Shown here: one piece after another, positions 33,969 to 42,154 of the stretch | Layout of the letters: each line of letters starts with the position of its first letter | How positions within the stretch are numbered: position 1 is the stretch's first letter | Origin: Fodinibacter sp963834965 | GTDB lineage: Bacteria > Actinomycetota > Actinomycetes > Actinomycetales > Dermatophilaceae | DNA length: 64,000 bases | Reading direction: 5' to 3' | NCBI GenBank assembly: GCA_963834965.1 | Contig: CAWIEI010000035.1 | Coordinates: forward strand, 186,001 to 250,000 | The notes under the pieces: model-generated | What the model was told of the DNA's origin: nothing | Seen by the model: the letters and a program-made list of their open reading frames with translations, nothing else | The model's database searches: none | Position numbers and translations under genes: made by a program

Positions 33969-35363
33969 TCAGTCGTCGCTGCCGGCGAGCCAGGCGCGGT
34001 GGCGACCCTCGGCGATGTAGGCGAGCCGGCGCAGCCCCTCGCGGTTGCGCGGCAGGATCATCGCCTGCCGCACCGGCGTCGGCACGACCTTGCCGGGCCC
34101 GGTCACGGCGTCCTCGGCCATCGAGACGGTGCAGCTGCCCGGGCCGTCGGGGACGACCTCGATCGACACCCGGGCCTCCCCCATCGGCCACCCCTTCGCC
34201 TTGAGCACGAGGCGGTGCGGCTCCTGCGCCTCCTCGACGACCGTGGCATCGGAGATGACCGCCGGCCACGGGCCGAAGCTGTGCTGCAGGCGGCTGCCCG
34301 GCTGGGGCCACGCGTCGTCGACCGCCCGCACCCGGGAGGCGCCCACCACCCAGGTCGCGTAGAACCAGCCGTCGGCGAGGACGGCCCACACCGCTTCGGC
34401 CGGTGCGGCCACCGACCGGGAGACGCGGGGGCGGGTCGCAGTGTCGTGCTCGGTCATCTCGTCCTCCTGATGGGGTGGGGCGGTGAGGGGGTCGCGGCTG
34501 GGCGCCGGGTGCACCGGCAGGTCGACGTTGCCCGGGGTGGGCGGCAGGTCGCGCCACGTGTCGAGCCCGAACGTGCGCATCAGGGGCGTCACCAGGGCGT
34601 CATAGATGCCGGGGAACAGCCGGAACCCGGCGATCACGACGAGGTTCGCCGGACCCACGTGGGTCTGCCGCCGCGGATGCCGCAGCACCCACCACACCCG
34701 GCGCGCGACGTCCTCCGGCTGCAGCACCGGGGGCGGGGGGCTGCCGTGCCGGCCGAGCACCGTGGCCGCCTGCCGGTAGACGGGCGTGTCGATGCCGCCC
34801 GGGGCGATGAGCGAGATCCTGACGCCGTCGCGCTGGCGGGCCTCGATCTGCAGGGTGCGCACCAGGCCGTGCACGGCCCACTTCGAGAGCACGTAGGAGC
34901 CCATGTAGGGGGTGGCGATCTCGCCGAGCAGTGACCCGACGACGACGAGGTGTCCCGCACCGGTGCGGCGGAAGGCGTCCATGGCGGCGCGACACACCGC
35001 GAGCGTGCCGAACACGTTGGTGTTCACGACCTCGGTCATGACCTCACCCGGCACCTCTTCGATGTTCCCGTACGCCACGACGGCCGCGGAGTGCACCACC
35101 GCCAACCCGCGACCGAACTCGTCGGCCGCCTGGCCGATGACCCGGTGCACCGCCTCGGCATCGCGCACGTCCAGCTCTTCGACGGATGCCGTGCCCCCCG
35201 CCGCGAGGCACTCCTCGGCGAGCAGCTTGAGCACGTCCGGGGCCCGGCCGGTGAGCACCACGTGGAGACCCTCCCGGGACAGCCGCAACGCGGTGACCCG
35301 ACCGATGCCGCTGGAGGCCCCGGTGATGACCACCCCCGTGACGTGCTCGGTCGATGGGGTCAC
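33969..35363 (-). CDS. SDR oxidoreductase read through into an SRPBCC domain
   Basis: One open frame of 464 residues. About 1-300 is an SDR: VVITGASSGIGRVTALRL, VVHSAAVVAYG, VVVGSLLGEIATP and YMGSYVLSKWAVHGLV. After RDPLTAPPHQEDE comes MTEHDTATRPRVSRSVAAPA and AEAVWAVLADGWFYATWV, a complete 162-residue SRPBCC lipid-binding domain. No stop separates them, but AGGAGGAC lies 5 nt before that internal ATG (34457), so a separate SRPBCC protein may also be made. GTG 35363 follows GGAAGGA. Related genomes usually carry the halves as two genes; that is from memory, not checked. Confidence 0.8.
   Translation of the reverse strand: MTPSTEHVTGVVITGASSGIGRVTALRLSREGLHVVLTGRAPDVLKLLAEECLAAGGTASVEELDVRDAEAVHRVIGQAADEFGRGLAVVHSAAVVAYGNIEEVPGEVMTEVVNTNVFGTLAVCRAAMDAFRRTGAGHLVVVGSLLGEIATPYMGSYVLSKWAVHGLVRTLQIEARQRDGVRISLIAPGGIDTPVYRQAATVLGRHGSPPPPVLQPEDVARRVWWVLRHPRRQTHVGPANLVVIAGFRLFPGIYDALVTPLMRTFGLDTWRDLPPTPGNVDLPVHPAPSRDPLTAPPHQEDEMTEHDTATRPRVSRSVAAPAEAVWAVLADGWFYATWVVGASRVRAVDDAWPQPGSRLQHSFGPWPAVISDATVVEEAQEPHRLVLKAKGWPMGEARVSIEVVPDGPGSCTVSMAEDAVTGPGKVVPTPVRQAMILPRNREGLRRLAYIAEGRHRAWLAGSDD
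34455..34468 (-). promoter_or_regulatory. Internal ribosome binding site and start for the SRPBCC domain
   Basis: Minus strand AGGAGGAC (34468-34461) with ATG at 34457-34455. Strong enough to allow independent translation of the SRPBCC half. Confidence 0.6.
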
Positions 35364-35412
35364 CGGGCGTCCTTCCGTTGCAACGCACGCGCGTTCGTGC
35401 GGAGCCTTCGGC

Positions 35413-35439
35413 CTACCCCCGGGGCTCTGCGGGCAAACC
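35413..35439 (-). promoter_or_regulatory. SigB-type promoter candidate for the SDR-SRPBCC gene
   Basis: Minus strand GGTTT (35439-35435), 16 nt, GGGTAG (35418-35413), 49 nt before the GTG. A textbook match to the GGTTT-N16-GGGTA pattern. Confidence 0.65.
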
Positions 35440-35448
35440 GTGGACACC

Positions 35449-35476
35449 GCGAATGGACGGGACCAACGAGGGGTAG
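35449..35476 (+). promoter_or_regulatory. SigB-type promoter candidate for catalase
   Basis: GCGAATG at 35449-35455, 15 nt, GGGTAG at 35471-35476, then 9 nt to the ATG: probably leaderless. Confidence 0.55.
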
Positions 35477-35485
35477 GCCGCCCGC

Positions 35486-37702
35486 ATGAGCACCTTCGAG
35501 AAGGACCAGGTCCCACCGCCGCCCCCGGGCGCGCCCGCCCTCGCATCGGTTCCCCTCGAGGAGCCCACGACGCCGCACGATCCCCTGCCGCCGAAGCCTG
35601 AACAGCAGTCGCCCGCCACGGTCTCGCCCACTGGCGCCGACCTCGATGCCGAGCCCACCGCGATGAGCCAGCAGGGGGCGTTCCTCACGACGTCGACCGG
35701 TGCCCGGCTGCGCGACACCGACCACTCGCTGCGCGTCGGCCCGCGCGGCCCGGCCCTCCTGCAGGACCACCACCTGCGCGAGAAGATCACCCACTTCGAC
35801 CACGAGCGCATTCCCGAGCGGGTGGTGCACGCCCGTGGTGCGGGCGCGCACGGCATCTTCGTCGGCTACGGCGCTGCCTCCGACCTCACCTCGGCTGCAT
35901 TCCTCGGAAAAGACGTCGAGACACCGGTGTTCGTCCGGTTCTCCACGGTCGCGGGCTCGCGAGGGTCCGCCGACACCGTGCGCGACACCCGAGGGTTCGC
36001 CGTGAAGTTCTACACCGAGCAGGGCAACTTCGACCTGGTGGGCAACAACATCCCGGTCTTCTTCATCCAGGACGGCATCAAGTTCCCGGACGTCATCCAC
36101 GCCGCGAAGCCGCACCCCGACCGCGAGATCCCCCAGGCGCAGACGGCCCACGACACCTTCTGGGACTTCGTCTCGTTGCACACCGAGGCCCAGCACCACG
36201 CCATCTGGGCGATGTCCGACCGTGCCATCCCGCGCTCGTACCGGCACATGGAGGGCTTCGGGGTGCACACCTTCCGGCTCGTCAACGCGGCCGGCGACAC
36301 CACCCTCGTCAAGTTCCACTGGAAGCCGCGGCTCGGCGTGCACTCGGTCACCTGGGAGGAGGCCCAGCTGCTCAGCGGCATGGACCCCGACTTCCACCGG
36401 CGCGACCTCTACGACGCCATCGAGTCCGGCGCCTACCCGCAGTGGGAGCTCGGCATCCAGGCCTTCGAGGACAACGGTGACCAGACCTTCGAGGGCATCG
36501 ACCTGCTCGACCCCACGAAGCTGGTGCCCGAGGAGCTCGCTCCGGTTCAGCCGCTGGGCCTGCTGACCCTGTCGGGCACCCCGACGAACTTCTTCGCCGA
36601 GGCCGAGCAGGTGGCGTTCGACGTCGGCAACCTCGTGCCCGGCATCGATGTCACCGACGACCCGCTGCTGCAGGTGCGGCTGTTCTCGTACGTCGACACC
36701 CAGCTCACCCGGCTCGGCGGCCCCAACTTCAACCAGCTGCCGGTCAACCGCCCGCACTCCCCGGTCAACGACATGCTGCGCGACGGCATGCACCAGACCG
36801 CGGTGCACGGCGGCGTCGCGCCGTACCGGCCCAACTCGCTCGACGGCGGCTGCCCCTTCGTGGCGGGCGACACCGACGGCGCCTTCCTCGACGTGCCGCA
36901 GGCCGTGGCCGCCGGCAGCAAGGTGCGCGAGCTGCACAAGTCGTTCGACGACCACTTCAGCCAGGCCCGGCTGTTCTGGCTGAGCATGTCCCCGGTCGAG
37001 CAGGACCACATCGTGCAGGCCTACACCTTCGAGCTCGGCAAGTGCTTCGACGACACCATCCGCCGGCGCCAGCTGCTCTCCCTCGCCCGCATCGACGGCG
37101 AGCTGGCCGCCGACGTCGCGGCCGGCCTGGGGATGCCGGCACCCGAGCCGGCGGTCGAGGTCGACGACGTCGAGCCCAGCGCCGCGCTCTCGCAGCTGGG
37201 CGGCACCTGGCCGGTCGAGGGCCGCACGGTGGCCGTCGTCGTCGACGCCACCTCCGACGCGGATGCCGTGCTGGCGCTGACCGAGCAGCTTCGCGCCGAG
37301 CGCCTCGTCCCGCTGCTGCTGGCTCCGAAGGGCGGCCCGGTCTGGGCCGACCGTGACCTGCCTGCGCACCGCACCCTGCTGACCTCCCGGTCGGTCGAGT
37401 TCGATGCCGTCGTGGTGACCGCGCTCGTGCCGCCCGCGGCCGATGCCCGGCAGAGCCGCGACGCCAAGGCCGGCGCCGGGGCGTCGACCGCGGTCGACCC
37501 GCGCCTCACGCTGCTCGTCGACGAGGCGTTCCGGCACGGCAAGGCCATCGGCGTCGTCGGTGACTCGCAGATCGCCGCGTCGCTCGGGCTCGCCGACGAC
37601 GAGGCCGGCGTCAGCCTGGGCGACGCCGCCACCGTGGGCGCCGCGGTCGTCGCCGGCCTGGCCGAGCACCGCGCCTGGAACCGGTTCACGCCCACCCGCT
37701 GA
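35486..37702 (+). CDS. katE: Large-subunit (clade 2) catalase
   Basis: 738-residue haem catalase. The proline-rich N-terminal arm (about 1-55) precedes the core: ERVVHARGAGAHGIF (catalytic His), VGNNIPVFFIQDGIKFPDVI (catalytic Asn) and LFSYVDTQLTRLGGPNF (proximal Tyr haem ligand). The extra C-terminal domain (about 590-738; GRTVAVVVDATSDADAVLAL, IGVVGDSQIAA) is the flavodoxin/GATase-like fold that defines large-subunit catalases. It degrades hydrogen peroxide in the cytosol. ATG 35486 lacks a clear Shine-Dalgarno and follows a GGGTAG by 9 nt, suggesting a leaderless mRNA. Confidence 0.95.
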   Translation: MSTFEKDQVPPPPPGAPALASVPLEEPTTPHDPLPPKPEQQSPATVSPTGADLDAEPTAMSQQGAFLTTSTGARLRDTDHSLRVGPRGPALLQDHHLREKITHFDHERIPERVVHARGAGAHGIFVGYGAASDLTSAAFLGKDVETPVFVRFSTVAGSRGSADTVRDTRGFAVKFYTEQGNFDLVGNNIPVFFIQDGIKFPDVIHAAKPHPDREIPQAQTAHDTFWDFVSLHTEAQHHAIWAMSDRAIPRSYRHMEGFGVHTFRLVNAAGDTTLVKFHWKPRLGVHSVTWEEAQLLSGMDPDFHRRDLYDAIESGAYPQWELGIQAFEDNGDQTFEGIDLLDPTKLVPEELAPVQPLGLLTLSGTPTNFFAEAEQVAFDVGNLVPGIDVTDDPLLQVRLFSYVDTQLTRLGGPNFNQLPVNRPHSPVNDMLRDGMHQTAVHGGVAPYRPNSLDGGCPFVAGDTDGAFLDVPQAVAAGSKVRELHKSFDDHFSQARLFWLSMSPVEQDHIVQAYTFELGKCFDDTIRRRQLLSLARIDGELAADVAAGLGMPAPEPAVEVDDVEPSAALSQLGGTWPVEGRTVAVVVDATSDADAVLALTEQLRAERLVPLLLAPKGGPVWADRDLPAHRTLLTSRSVEFDAVVVTALVPPAADARQSRDAKAGAGASTAVDPRLTLLVDEAFRHGKAIGVVGDSQIAASLGLADDEAGVSLGDAATVGAAVVAGLAEHRAWNRFTPTR

Positions 37703-37799
37703 CCGCGGACGAACGGGGCGGATGCCCGGCCGGAACCACCGGCCGCGGCATCCACCCTTCGTGTCGTCCAGGGGACGACGCGCCACCTTGTGACGTGGC

Positions 37800-37845
37800 C
37801 TACCGCCTGGTAGTTGGAGCGATAGTTGGACCTACCAGGCGGTAG
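37800..37845. repeat. 46-bp palindromic repeat, copy A
   Basis: CTACCGCCTGGTAG at 37800-37813 pairs with CTACCAGGCGGTAG at 37832-37845 across an 18-nt loop. A near-identical copy is 96 bp downstream and a degenerate one at 33871. Sits after catalase, before the converging DUF3618 operon. Confidence 0.9.
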
Positions 37846-37856
37846 GTGACGCCACA

Positions 37857-37883
37857 GCGGATGCCGCGCCACGCGGCATCCGC
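37857..37883. repeat. Perfect hairpin made of two GGATGCCG-type octamers
   Basis: GCGGATGCCGCG at 37857-37868 pairs exactly with CGCGGCATCCGC at 37872-37883 around a 3-nt loop. Placed between the two 46-bp palindromes. Confidence 0.85.
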
Positions 37884-37895
37884 ACTCGCCGTGAG

Positions 37896-37941
37896 CTACC
37901 GCCTGGTAGCTGGAGCGATCGGTATACCTACCAGGCGGTAG
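37896..37941. repeat. 46-bp palindromic repeat, copy B
   Basis: Same arms as copy A (37896-37909 and 37928-37941); the loop differs (GCTGGAGCGATCGGTATA-like). The arms are fully conserved while the loop varies, which suggests selection on the stem. Confidence 0.9.
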
Positions 37942-37984
37942 CCGAGGGCACGACCGGCGGAGGGCCCGGCCCTCTCACGACACC

Positions 37985-38027
37985 GAACAGCCCGCCGCCC
38001 CGGGAGGACCAGGTCGACGGGCTGTTC
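37985..38027 (-). terminator. Hairpin terminator of the DUF3618 operon
   Basis: GAACAGCCCG (37985-37994) pairs with CGGGCTGTTC (38018-38027), 23-nt loop, 33 nt beyond the last stop of the minus-strand operon. No U-run, as usual in actinobacteria. Confidence 0.6.
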
Positions 38028-38059
38028 GTGAGGAGAGGCCGGCTGGGCCGGCCCTCCCG

Positions 38060-38719
38060 TCAGATGGACGGCGTCGTGCCCGGGTCGGTGTCCCTGCCGG
38101 CGCTGGCCACCGAGCCGGTGCTCGAGGACCCGCCGTTGGAGGACCCACCGTTGGAGGACCCGCCGTTCGAGGCGGTCTCCTTGACGCCCTGCGCGGCGGA
38201 GGAGCCGTCGTCCTTCACGTGCTCCACGCCCTGCTGCGCGGTCTCCTTGACCGACTGGGCCGCCTGCTGAGCCGGCTCCTTGAGGTGCTGCGCGGTGTCC
38301 TGGGCCACCGACTTCGCCTCGTCGACGAGCGGCTCGGCCTTGTCCTTGGCCGTGGTGGCGAGCTCGCGCTCCTTGCTGCTGGCGGGCAGGAGCGAGCCCA
38401 CCAGCCAACCGGCGGCCAGGGCCACGGCACCGGCGGCCAGCGGGTTGCCGCGCGCCTGGCGACGGGCCAGGTCCGGAGCGCTCTTCACACCCTCCGCGAC
38501 GTCGTGCGCCCGGTCGGCACCGGCGCTGGTCGTGTCGTTGGCGGTGCCCATGACGCTCTCCTTGAGGCGGCCGGCCCGGCCGGTCGCCCGCTGGGCGGTG
38601 CGCTTGGCCACGCTGCTCGGGCGCACGCTGTCGGTGAGCACGTCGACGTCCTCGCTCAGCCGGCCACGGGTGCGGTCGATCTCGGCGCGGATGGCCTCGG
38701 GGTCATTGGTGGTGGTCAT
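38060..38719 (-). CDS. DUF3618-domain protein with repetitive C-terminus
   Basis: 219 residues. TNDPEAIRAEIDRTRGRLSE is the DUF3618 signature at the N-terminus; one hydrophobic segment (ANPLAAGAVALAAGWLVGSL-like, about 93-112) anchors it. A long amphipathic Ala/Lys/Glu helix follows (KSVAQDTAQHLKEPAQQAAQ), then three NGGSS repeats from 15-bp DNA repeats. The family occurs with Holin-X proteins in stress-induced operons; molecular role unknown. ATG 38719 overlaps the upstream stop. Last of three coupled genes. Confidence 0.82.
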   Translation of the reverse strand: MTTTNDPEAIRAEIDRTRGRLSEDVDVLTDSVRPSSVAKRTAQRATGRAGRLKESVMGTANDTTSAGADRAHDVAEGVKSAPDLARRQARGNPLAAGAVALAAGWLVGSLLPASSKERELATTAKDKAEPLVDEAKSVAQDTAQHLKEPAQQAAQSVKETAQQGVEHVKDDGSSAAQGVKETASNGGSSNGGSSNGGSSSTGSVASAGRDTDPGTTPSI

Positions 38720-39174
38720 CGGGTCTCGTGTCCTTTCAGTGCCTCGGGAATGTCCTTGCTGGTGTCCACGGTGCGCGGCGCGAGCGGCGTGACCTGCTTC
38801 ATCCGGGTGCGGCCCATCGCGGCCATGACGCCGGCTGCGGCCGCCCAGAGCACGCCGACGAGCAGTGCCGACCAGCCCAGGCTGTCGAACAGGTCGCCCA
38901 GGGCCCACCAGAGGGCGAGCGACAGGAAGATCAGCGCAAGGTGTCCCGCGACCCCGGCCCCGGCGAACATGCCGCCGGCCGCCTTGGCGTGGTCCGCGGT
39001 CTCCCGCAGCTCGGCCTTGGCGAGCTCGACCTCCTGGCGCAGCAGGGCCGACAGGTCGGTCGTGATGTCGCCGAGCACCTCACCCACCGATCGCAGGGAG
39101 GGGTCGGGCAGGTCGCCCCGGGTGTCGCCACCGTTGGTGGCGCCGGGGGTGCGCAGCCGCTGCTGCTCGGTCAT
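38716..39174 (-). CDS. Holin-X (phage-holin superfamily III-like) membrane protein
   Basis: 152 residues. The block SVGEVLGDITTDLSALLRQE then VELAKAELRETADHAKAAGG precedes two hydrophobic hairpin helices (about 70-92 and 98-120), the arrangement of the actinobacterial Putative Actinobacterial Holin-X family (cf. DUF1469). Despite the name it is chromosomal, not phage, and is always found near DUF3618-type genes. Function unknown; may bind and shape membranes under stress. Overlaps its neighbours by 4 nt on both sides. Confidence 0.85.
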   Translation of the reverse strand: MTEQQRLRTPGATNGGDTRGDLPDPSLRSVGEVLGDITTDLSALLRQEVELAKAELRETADHAKAAGGMFAGAGVAGHLALIFLSLALWWALGDLFDSLGWSALLVGVLWAAAAGVMAAMGRTRMKQVTPLAPRTVDTSKDIPEALKGHETR

Positions 39175-40031
39175 CGGTTCCCTCGCAGGGAGTCGTCGCT
39201 CTCGGCGGTGAGGATGCCGTCGTCGTCGATCGGGGTCGCAGTGCCGTCGGGCGCGAAGGGCTGGCTGGTGCGTGATGCGCCGGGGAGCTCGTCACCGGGC
39301 ACGGCGGAGCCGCCCTCGACCACGGTGGCCGGGGTGGCACCGGGGGTGACGGGGGTCGCCGCAGTGGTGGATGCCGTGGGGCCGGTTGCGGTCGGCATGC
39401 CGGTTCCGCCGTTGGTCGCCCCCCTGGTGCCCTCGCCGTAGCCACCCGTGGTGCCTGCGGCGTAGCCGGTGCTGCCGTAGGTCGAGCCGCCGTTGGTGAC
39501 GGCGAACTGGACGCCCGTGGGTCCCCCGACACCGTTGCTCGAGGAGTCGTCGGAGTCGCGAGCCTCGTCGGCCAGGCTGCGGCTCAGCCGCCCGGCGAGC
39601 ACACCGACCCCCGCCGCGATCGCGAGGAAGGTGCCCGGACGCTGGCGGGCGAAGCTGCGTGCCTCGTCGAGCAGGCTGCCGGGGTCGCGCTGGTCGAGCC
39701 AGGTCGCGGCATCCCCCGCCCGGCGGGCGACGTCGTCGACCAGCCCACGCGCCATGCCGTCCTGGTCCGCGGAGCCGGCCATCGAGCCGAGCTGGTCGGC
39801 CAGCTCACGCAGGCTGCCTGCCACGCGGGTCTGCTGGGTGGCCGCCTGGTCGGTGAGGTCCCGGCGGGTCTGGCTCCACAGCTGCCGCACCTGGTCGGTC
39901 GCCTCGCGGGTGACCTGCTTGGCCTCCTGCCCTGCGGTCTGCGCGACGTCCCCCGCTGCCTGCTTGGTCTCGTGTCCTACGGTGCCCGCTCGGTCCGCGG
40001 GGGTCTGCGGAGTGGTCGTCTGGGTCTCCAT
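39171..40031 (-). CDS. Alanine/threonine-rich membrane-associated stress protein
   Basis: 286 residues. The first 120 are a charged amphipathic helix (ATDQVRQLWSQTRRDLTDQA, SLRELADQLGSMAGSADQDG). One short hydrophobic segment, GTFLAIAAGVGVLAGRLSRS (about 130-150), is followed by a Gly/Thr/Pro-rich tail with GST-YGSTGY-type repeats. This resembles the third partner usually seen with DUF3618 and Holin-X genes. No enzyme motif. ATG 40031 is the first gene of the operon, 52 nt after a strong SigB-type element. Confidence 0.78.
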   Translation of the reverse strand: METQTTTPQTPADRAGTVGHETKQAAGDVAQTAGQEAKQVTREATDQVRQLWSQTRRDLTDQAATQQTRVAGSLRELADQLGSMAGSADQDGMARGLVDDVARRAGDAATWLDQRDPGSLLDEARSFARQRPGTFLAIAAGVGVLAGRLSRSLADEARDSDDSSSNGVGGPTGVQFAVTNGGSTYGSTGYAAGTTGGYGEGTRGATNGGTGMPTATGPTASTTAATPVTPGATPATVVEGGSAVPGDELPGASRTSQPFAPDGTATPIDDDGILTAESDDSLRGNR

Positions 40032-40083
40032 GAGTACCCCGTCCTCTCGTCAGGCCGTCGTCGGTCGACGGCGTGAGGGGGGC

Positions 40084-40110
40084 GTACCCGGGACCCCGTA
40101 CGACGAAACC
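40084..40110 (-). promoter_or_regulatory. SigB-type promoter candidate for the DUF3618 operon
   Basis: Minus strand GGTTT (40110-40106), 16 nt, GGGTAC (40089-40084). One of the two best matches in the window. Confidence 0.65.
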
Positions 40111-40160
40111 TTCTCCGGCAGTGCGGAAGTGGTGCAGGCCGGGCTGCGCGCCGAGCGGTG

Positions 40161-40937
40161 TCAGACCGCGCGCGCCGGCTTCCGTGGGACGGCCCGCTGC
40201 TGGTGCACGGCCAGGATGCCGGTGTCAGCCACCTCGCTCGCGACCTCGGCCAGCTTGCGGTTCGTGTGCTGGCTCGCGGCACGCAGCACGTCGAACGCCG
40301 CGTCGCGGGAGATGCCGTGCTGCTGCATCAGGATGCCCATGGCCACCCCGATCTCGCGGTTGCTCTCCAGCCCTCGGAGCAGGTTGGTCGCCCGGCCGCG
40401 GGCCAGAGCCGCAGTGACGAGCAGCGACCCGTGGCTCGCGAGCACCAGGCCCATGCCGGCCGCCCGCTCGTCGAACGCGTCGCGCCGGCACGAGTAGATG
40501 GTCAGCGCCGCCACCACCTCCGGCTCGCCGAGCAGGGTGAACCGCTGCCACAGCACACTCGACACCCCGAGCTCGTCGTGCACGGCTCGCCCCCAGCGCG
40601 GCCAGCGTCCCTCCGACCCGACGGCACCGGTGACGTAGACCGGGTCGTGGAACGCGGCATCCGTGCCGGGACCGGCCCCCGGCTCGAGCTGCAACCGGTC
40701 GGCGAGCCGCGCGGCCTCGTCGGTGGCGGCCTCGGTCGTCAGGCGGCTGCGCCGGCGCAGCGTGAGGCTGGCACTGTCGGCCCCGGGCACGTGGGCCACG
40801 GCGATCCGCACGAGCTCATCGAACGCCGGCCCACCGTCTCCCTCACTCGCCCGGCCGGCCAAGGGGCGAAGCGCGTCTGCGAGCACCAGCAGGGGGTTGG
40901 CGTCGTTGGTGCCACGGTCGACCTGCACGGCTCGCAC
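40161..40937 (-). CDS. GAF-ANTAR regulator
   Basis: 258 residues. GAF domain about 20-185 (PGADSASLTLRRRSRLTTEA, GPGTDAAFHDPVYVTGAVG, WGRAVHDELGVSSVLWQRF) and ANTAR about 190-245 (LESNREIGVAMGILMQQHGI, DAAFDVLRAASQHTNRKLAE). The LxxALxSNRxIGVAMGILM block is the standard ANTAR core. It resembles the gene at 42856 closely, suggesting duplication. GTG 40937 follows GGGGAGG. Divergent from the SDR at 41176. Confidence 0.87.
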   Translation of the reverse strand: MRAVQVDRGTNDANPLLVLADALRPLAGRASEGDGGPAFDELVRIAVAHVPGADSASLTLRRRSRLTTEAATDEAARLADRLQLEPGAGPGTDAAFHDPVYVTGAVGSEGRWPRWGRAVHDELGVSSVLWQRFTLLGEPEVVAALTIYSCRRDAFDERAAGMGLVLASHGSLLVTAALARGRATNLLRGLESNREIGVAMGILMQQHGISRDAAFDVLRAASQHTNRKLAEVASEVADTGILAVHQQRAVPRKPARAV

Positions 40938-41065
40938 GAGGCCTCCCCTCTCCGGCGACGACGCGTGAGGGCGTCCCCCACGTCCGTCCCCAGTATGACG
41001 CCGGCTGCCGCTGATGCCGCCCGACCGACCTTCGACAACCAGCGCTCGACCGCCGCCGCGTCGCC

Positions 41066-41093
41066 GCGAATGCCCCCCACGACCGCCGGGTAG
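41066..41093 (+). promoter_or_regulatory. SigB-type promoter candidate for the GSP39-like SDR
   Basis: GCGAATG at 41066-41072, 15 nt, GGGTAG at 41088-41093, 82 nt before the ATG. Confidence 0.55.
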
Positions 41094-41175
41094 GGAATCG
41101 GCGCCGGCACAGCGGCACGTTCGGCTGCACCGGCATCCGAGCAGTGGCACTCCCCCGCCAGCGAGAGGACAGCCC

Positions 41176-42030
41176 ATGAGCCAGCGCACCGTCGAGGTTC
41201 CCGCCCAGCAGCAGGAGTGGCCGGGCAGCGACGCCGAGCTCACCCCACCGGCGGACCACGGCGCCGAGTCGTGGACCGGGCGCGACCGGCTCCGGGGCAA
41301 GCGTGCCGTGGTCACCGGCGGCGACTCCGGCATCGGCCGCGCCGTGGCGATCGCGTTCGCGCGCGAGGGTGCGGAGGTCGTCATCACCCACCTGCCCGAG
41401 GAGGAGGATGACGCGCGCGCCACCGCAGCACTCGCCGGCGCGGACAGCCGGGTCGTGCTGCACGCCGCCGACCTGCGCACCGCGCAGGCCAATCACGAGC
41501 TCGCCGAGCGGGCCGTGGCCGAGCTCGGCGGCGTCGACGTGCTGGTGTGCAACGCGGCCTTCCAGATGGCCCAGGAGGACCTGGCGCACTTCGCTCCCGA
41601 ACAGCTCGAGCGCACCTTCGCCACCAACGTGCTCGGTCCGTTCTGGCTGGTGCAGGCCCTGGTGTCGCAGCTCGCCGACGGTGGCAGCGTCATCGTCACC
41701 ACGTCGGTGCAGGCCTACTCCCCCTCCGACAACCTGATCGACTACGCGGCAACGAAGGCGGCCCTGAACAACCTCGTCGTCAACCTGGCCCAGGACCTCG
41801 GCCCTCAGGGCATCCGGGTCAACGCCGTTGCACCTGGCCCGATCTGGACGCCCCTCATCCCGGCGACGATGGCTCCGGAGAAGGTCGAGGGCTTCGGCTC
41901 CGACACCCCGCTGGGCCGCCCGGGTCAGCCCGTCGAGGTGGCCGCCGCCTACGTGTTCCTGGCCTCCGACGAGGCGAGCTACGTCTCGGGCACCGTCCTC
42001 GGTGTCACCGGGGGCAAGCCGGTCTTCTGA
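41176..42030 (+). CDS. SDR oxidoreductase of the general stress protein 39 type
   Basis: 284 residues. A pre-SDR arm (QQQEWPGSDAELTPPADHG, DRLRGKRAVVTGGDSGIG) is typical of stress-induced SDRs such as Bacillus GSP39 (YdaD). VTGGDSGIGRAVAIAFAREG is the NAD(P) site, NAAFQ replaces the NNAG motif, and YAATKAALNNLVVNLA holds YxxxK. Ending TGGKPVF is also family-typical. Its real substrate is unknown. GAGAGGAC precedes ATG 41176 by about 6 nt. Expression under SigB fits both the promoter and the known behaviour of the family. Confidence 0.88.
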   Translation: MSQRTVEVPAQQQEWPGSDAELTPPADHGAESWTGRDRLRGKRAVVTGGDSGIGRAVAIAFAREGAEVVITHLPEEEDDARATAALAGADSRVVLHAADLRTAQANHELAERAVAELGGVDVLVCNAAFQMAQEDLAHFAPEQLERTFATNVLGPFWLVQALVSQLADGGSVIVTTSVQAYSPSDNLIDYAATKAALNNLVVNLAQDLGPQGIRVNAVAPGPIWTPLIPATMAPEKVEGFGSDTPLGRPGQPVEVAAAYVFLASDEASYVSGTVLGVTGGKPVF

Positions 42031-42061
42031 CCAGGAGCAGCCGGGGCGCGCCCACAGAGAA

Positions 42062-42087
42062 GGTGTGCGGCGACGGCACGGGGGTAG
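42062..42087 (+). promoter_or_regulatory. SigB-type promoter candidate for GAF-ANTAR gene at 42155
   Basis: GGTGTG at 42062-42067, 14 nt, GGGTAG at 42082-42087. Confidence 0.5.
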
Positions 42088-42154
42088 GGCGGCACACACG
42101 CAGGCCACACGGTGTGCGGAGCACCCATCGACCGTCGATCAACAGGAGGTACAC

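Noticed and set aside
38716..39174. Prophage holin
   Set aside because: Family is named Holin-X, but it occurs in a chromosomal stress operon and no other phage gene lies nearby.
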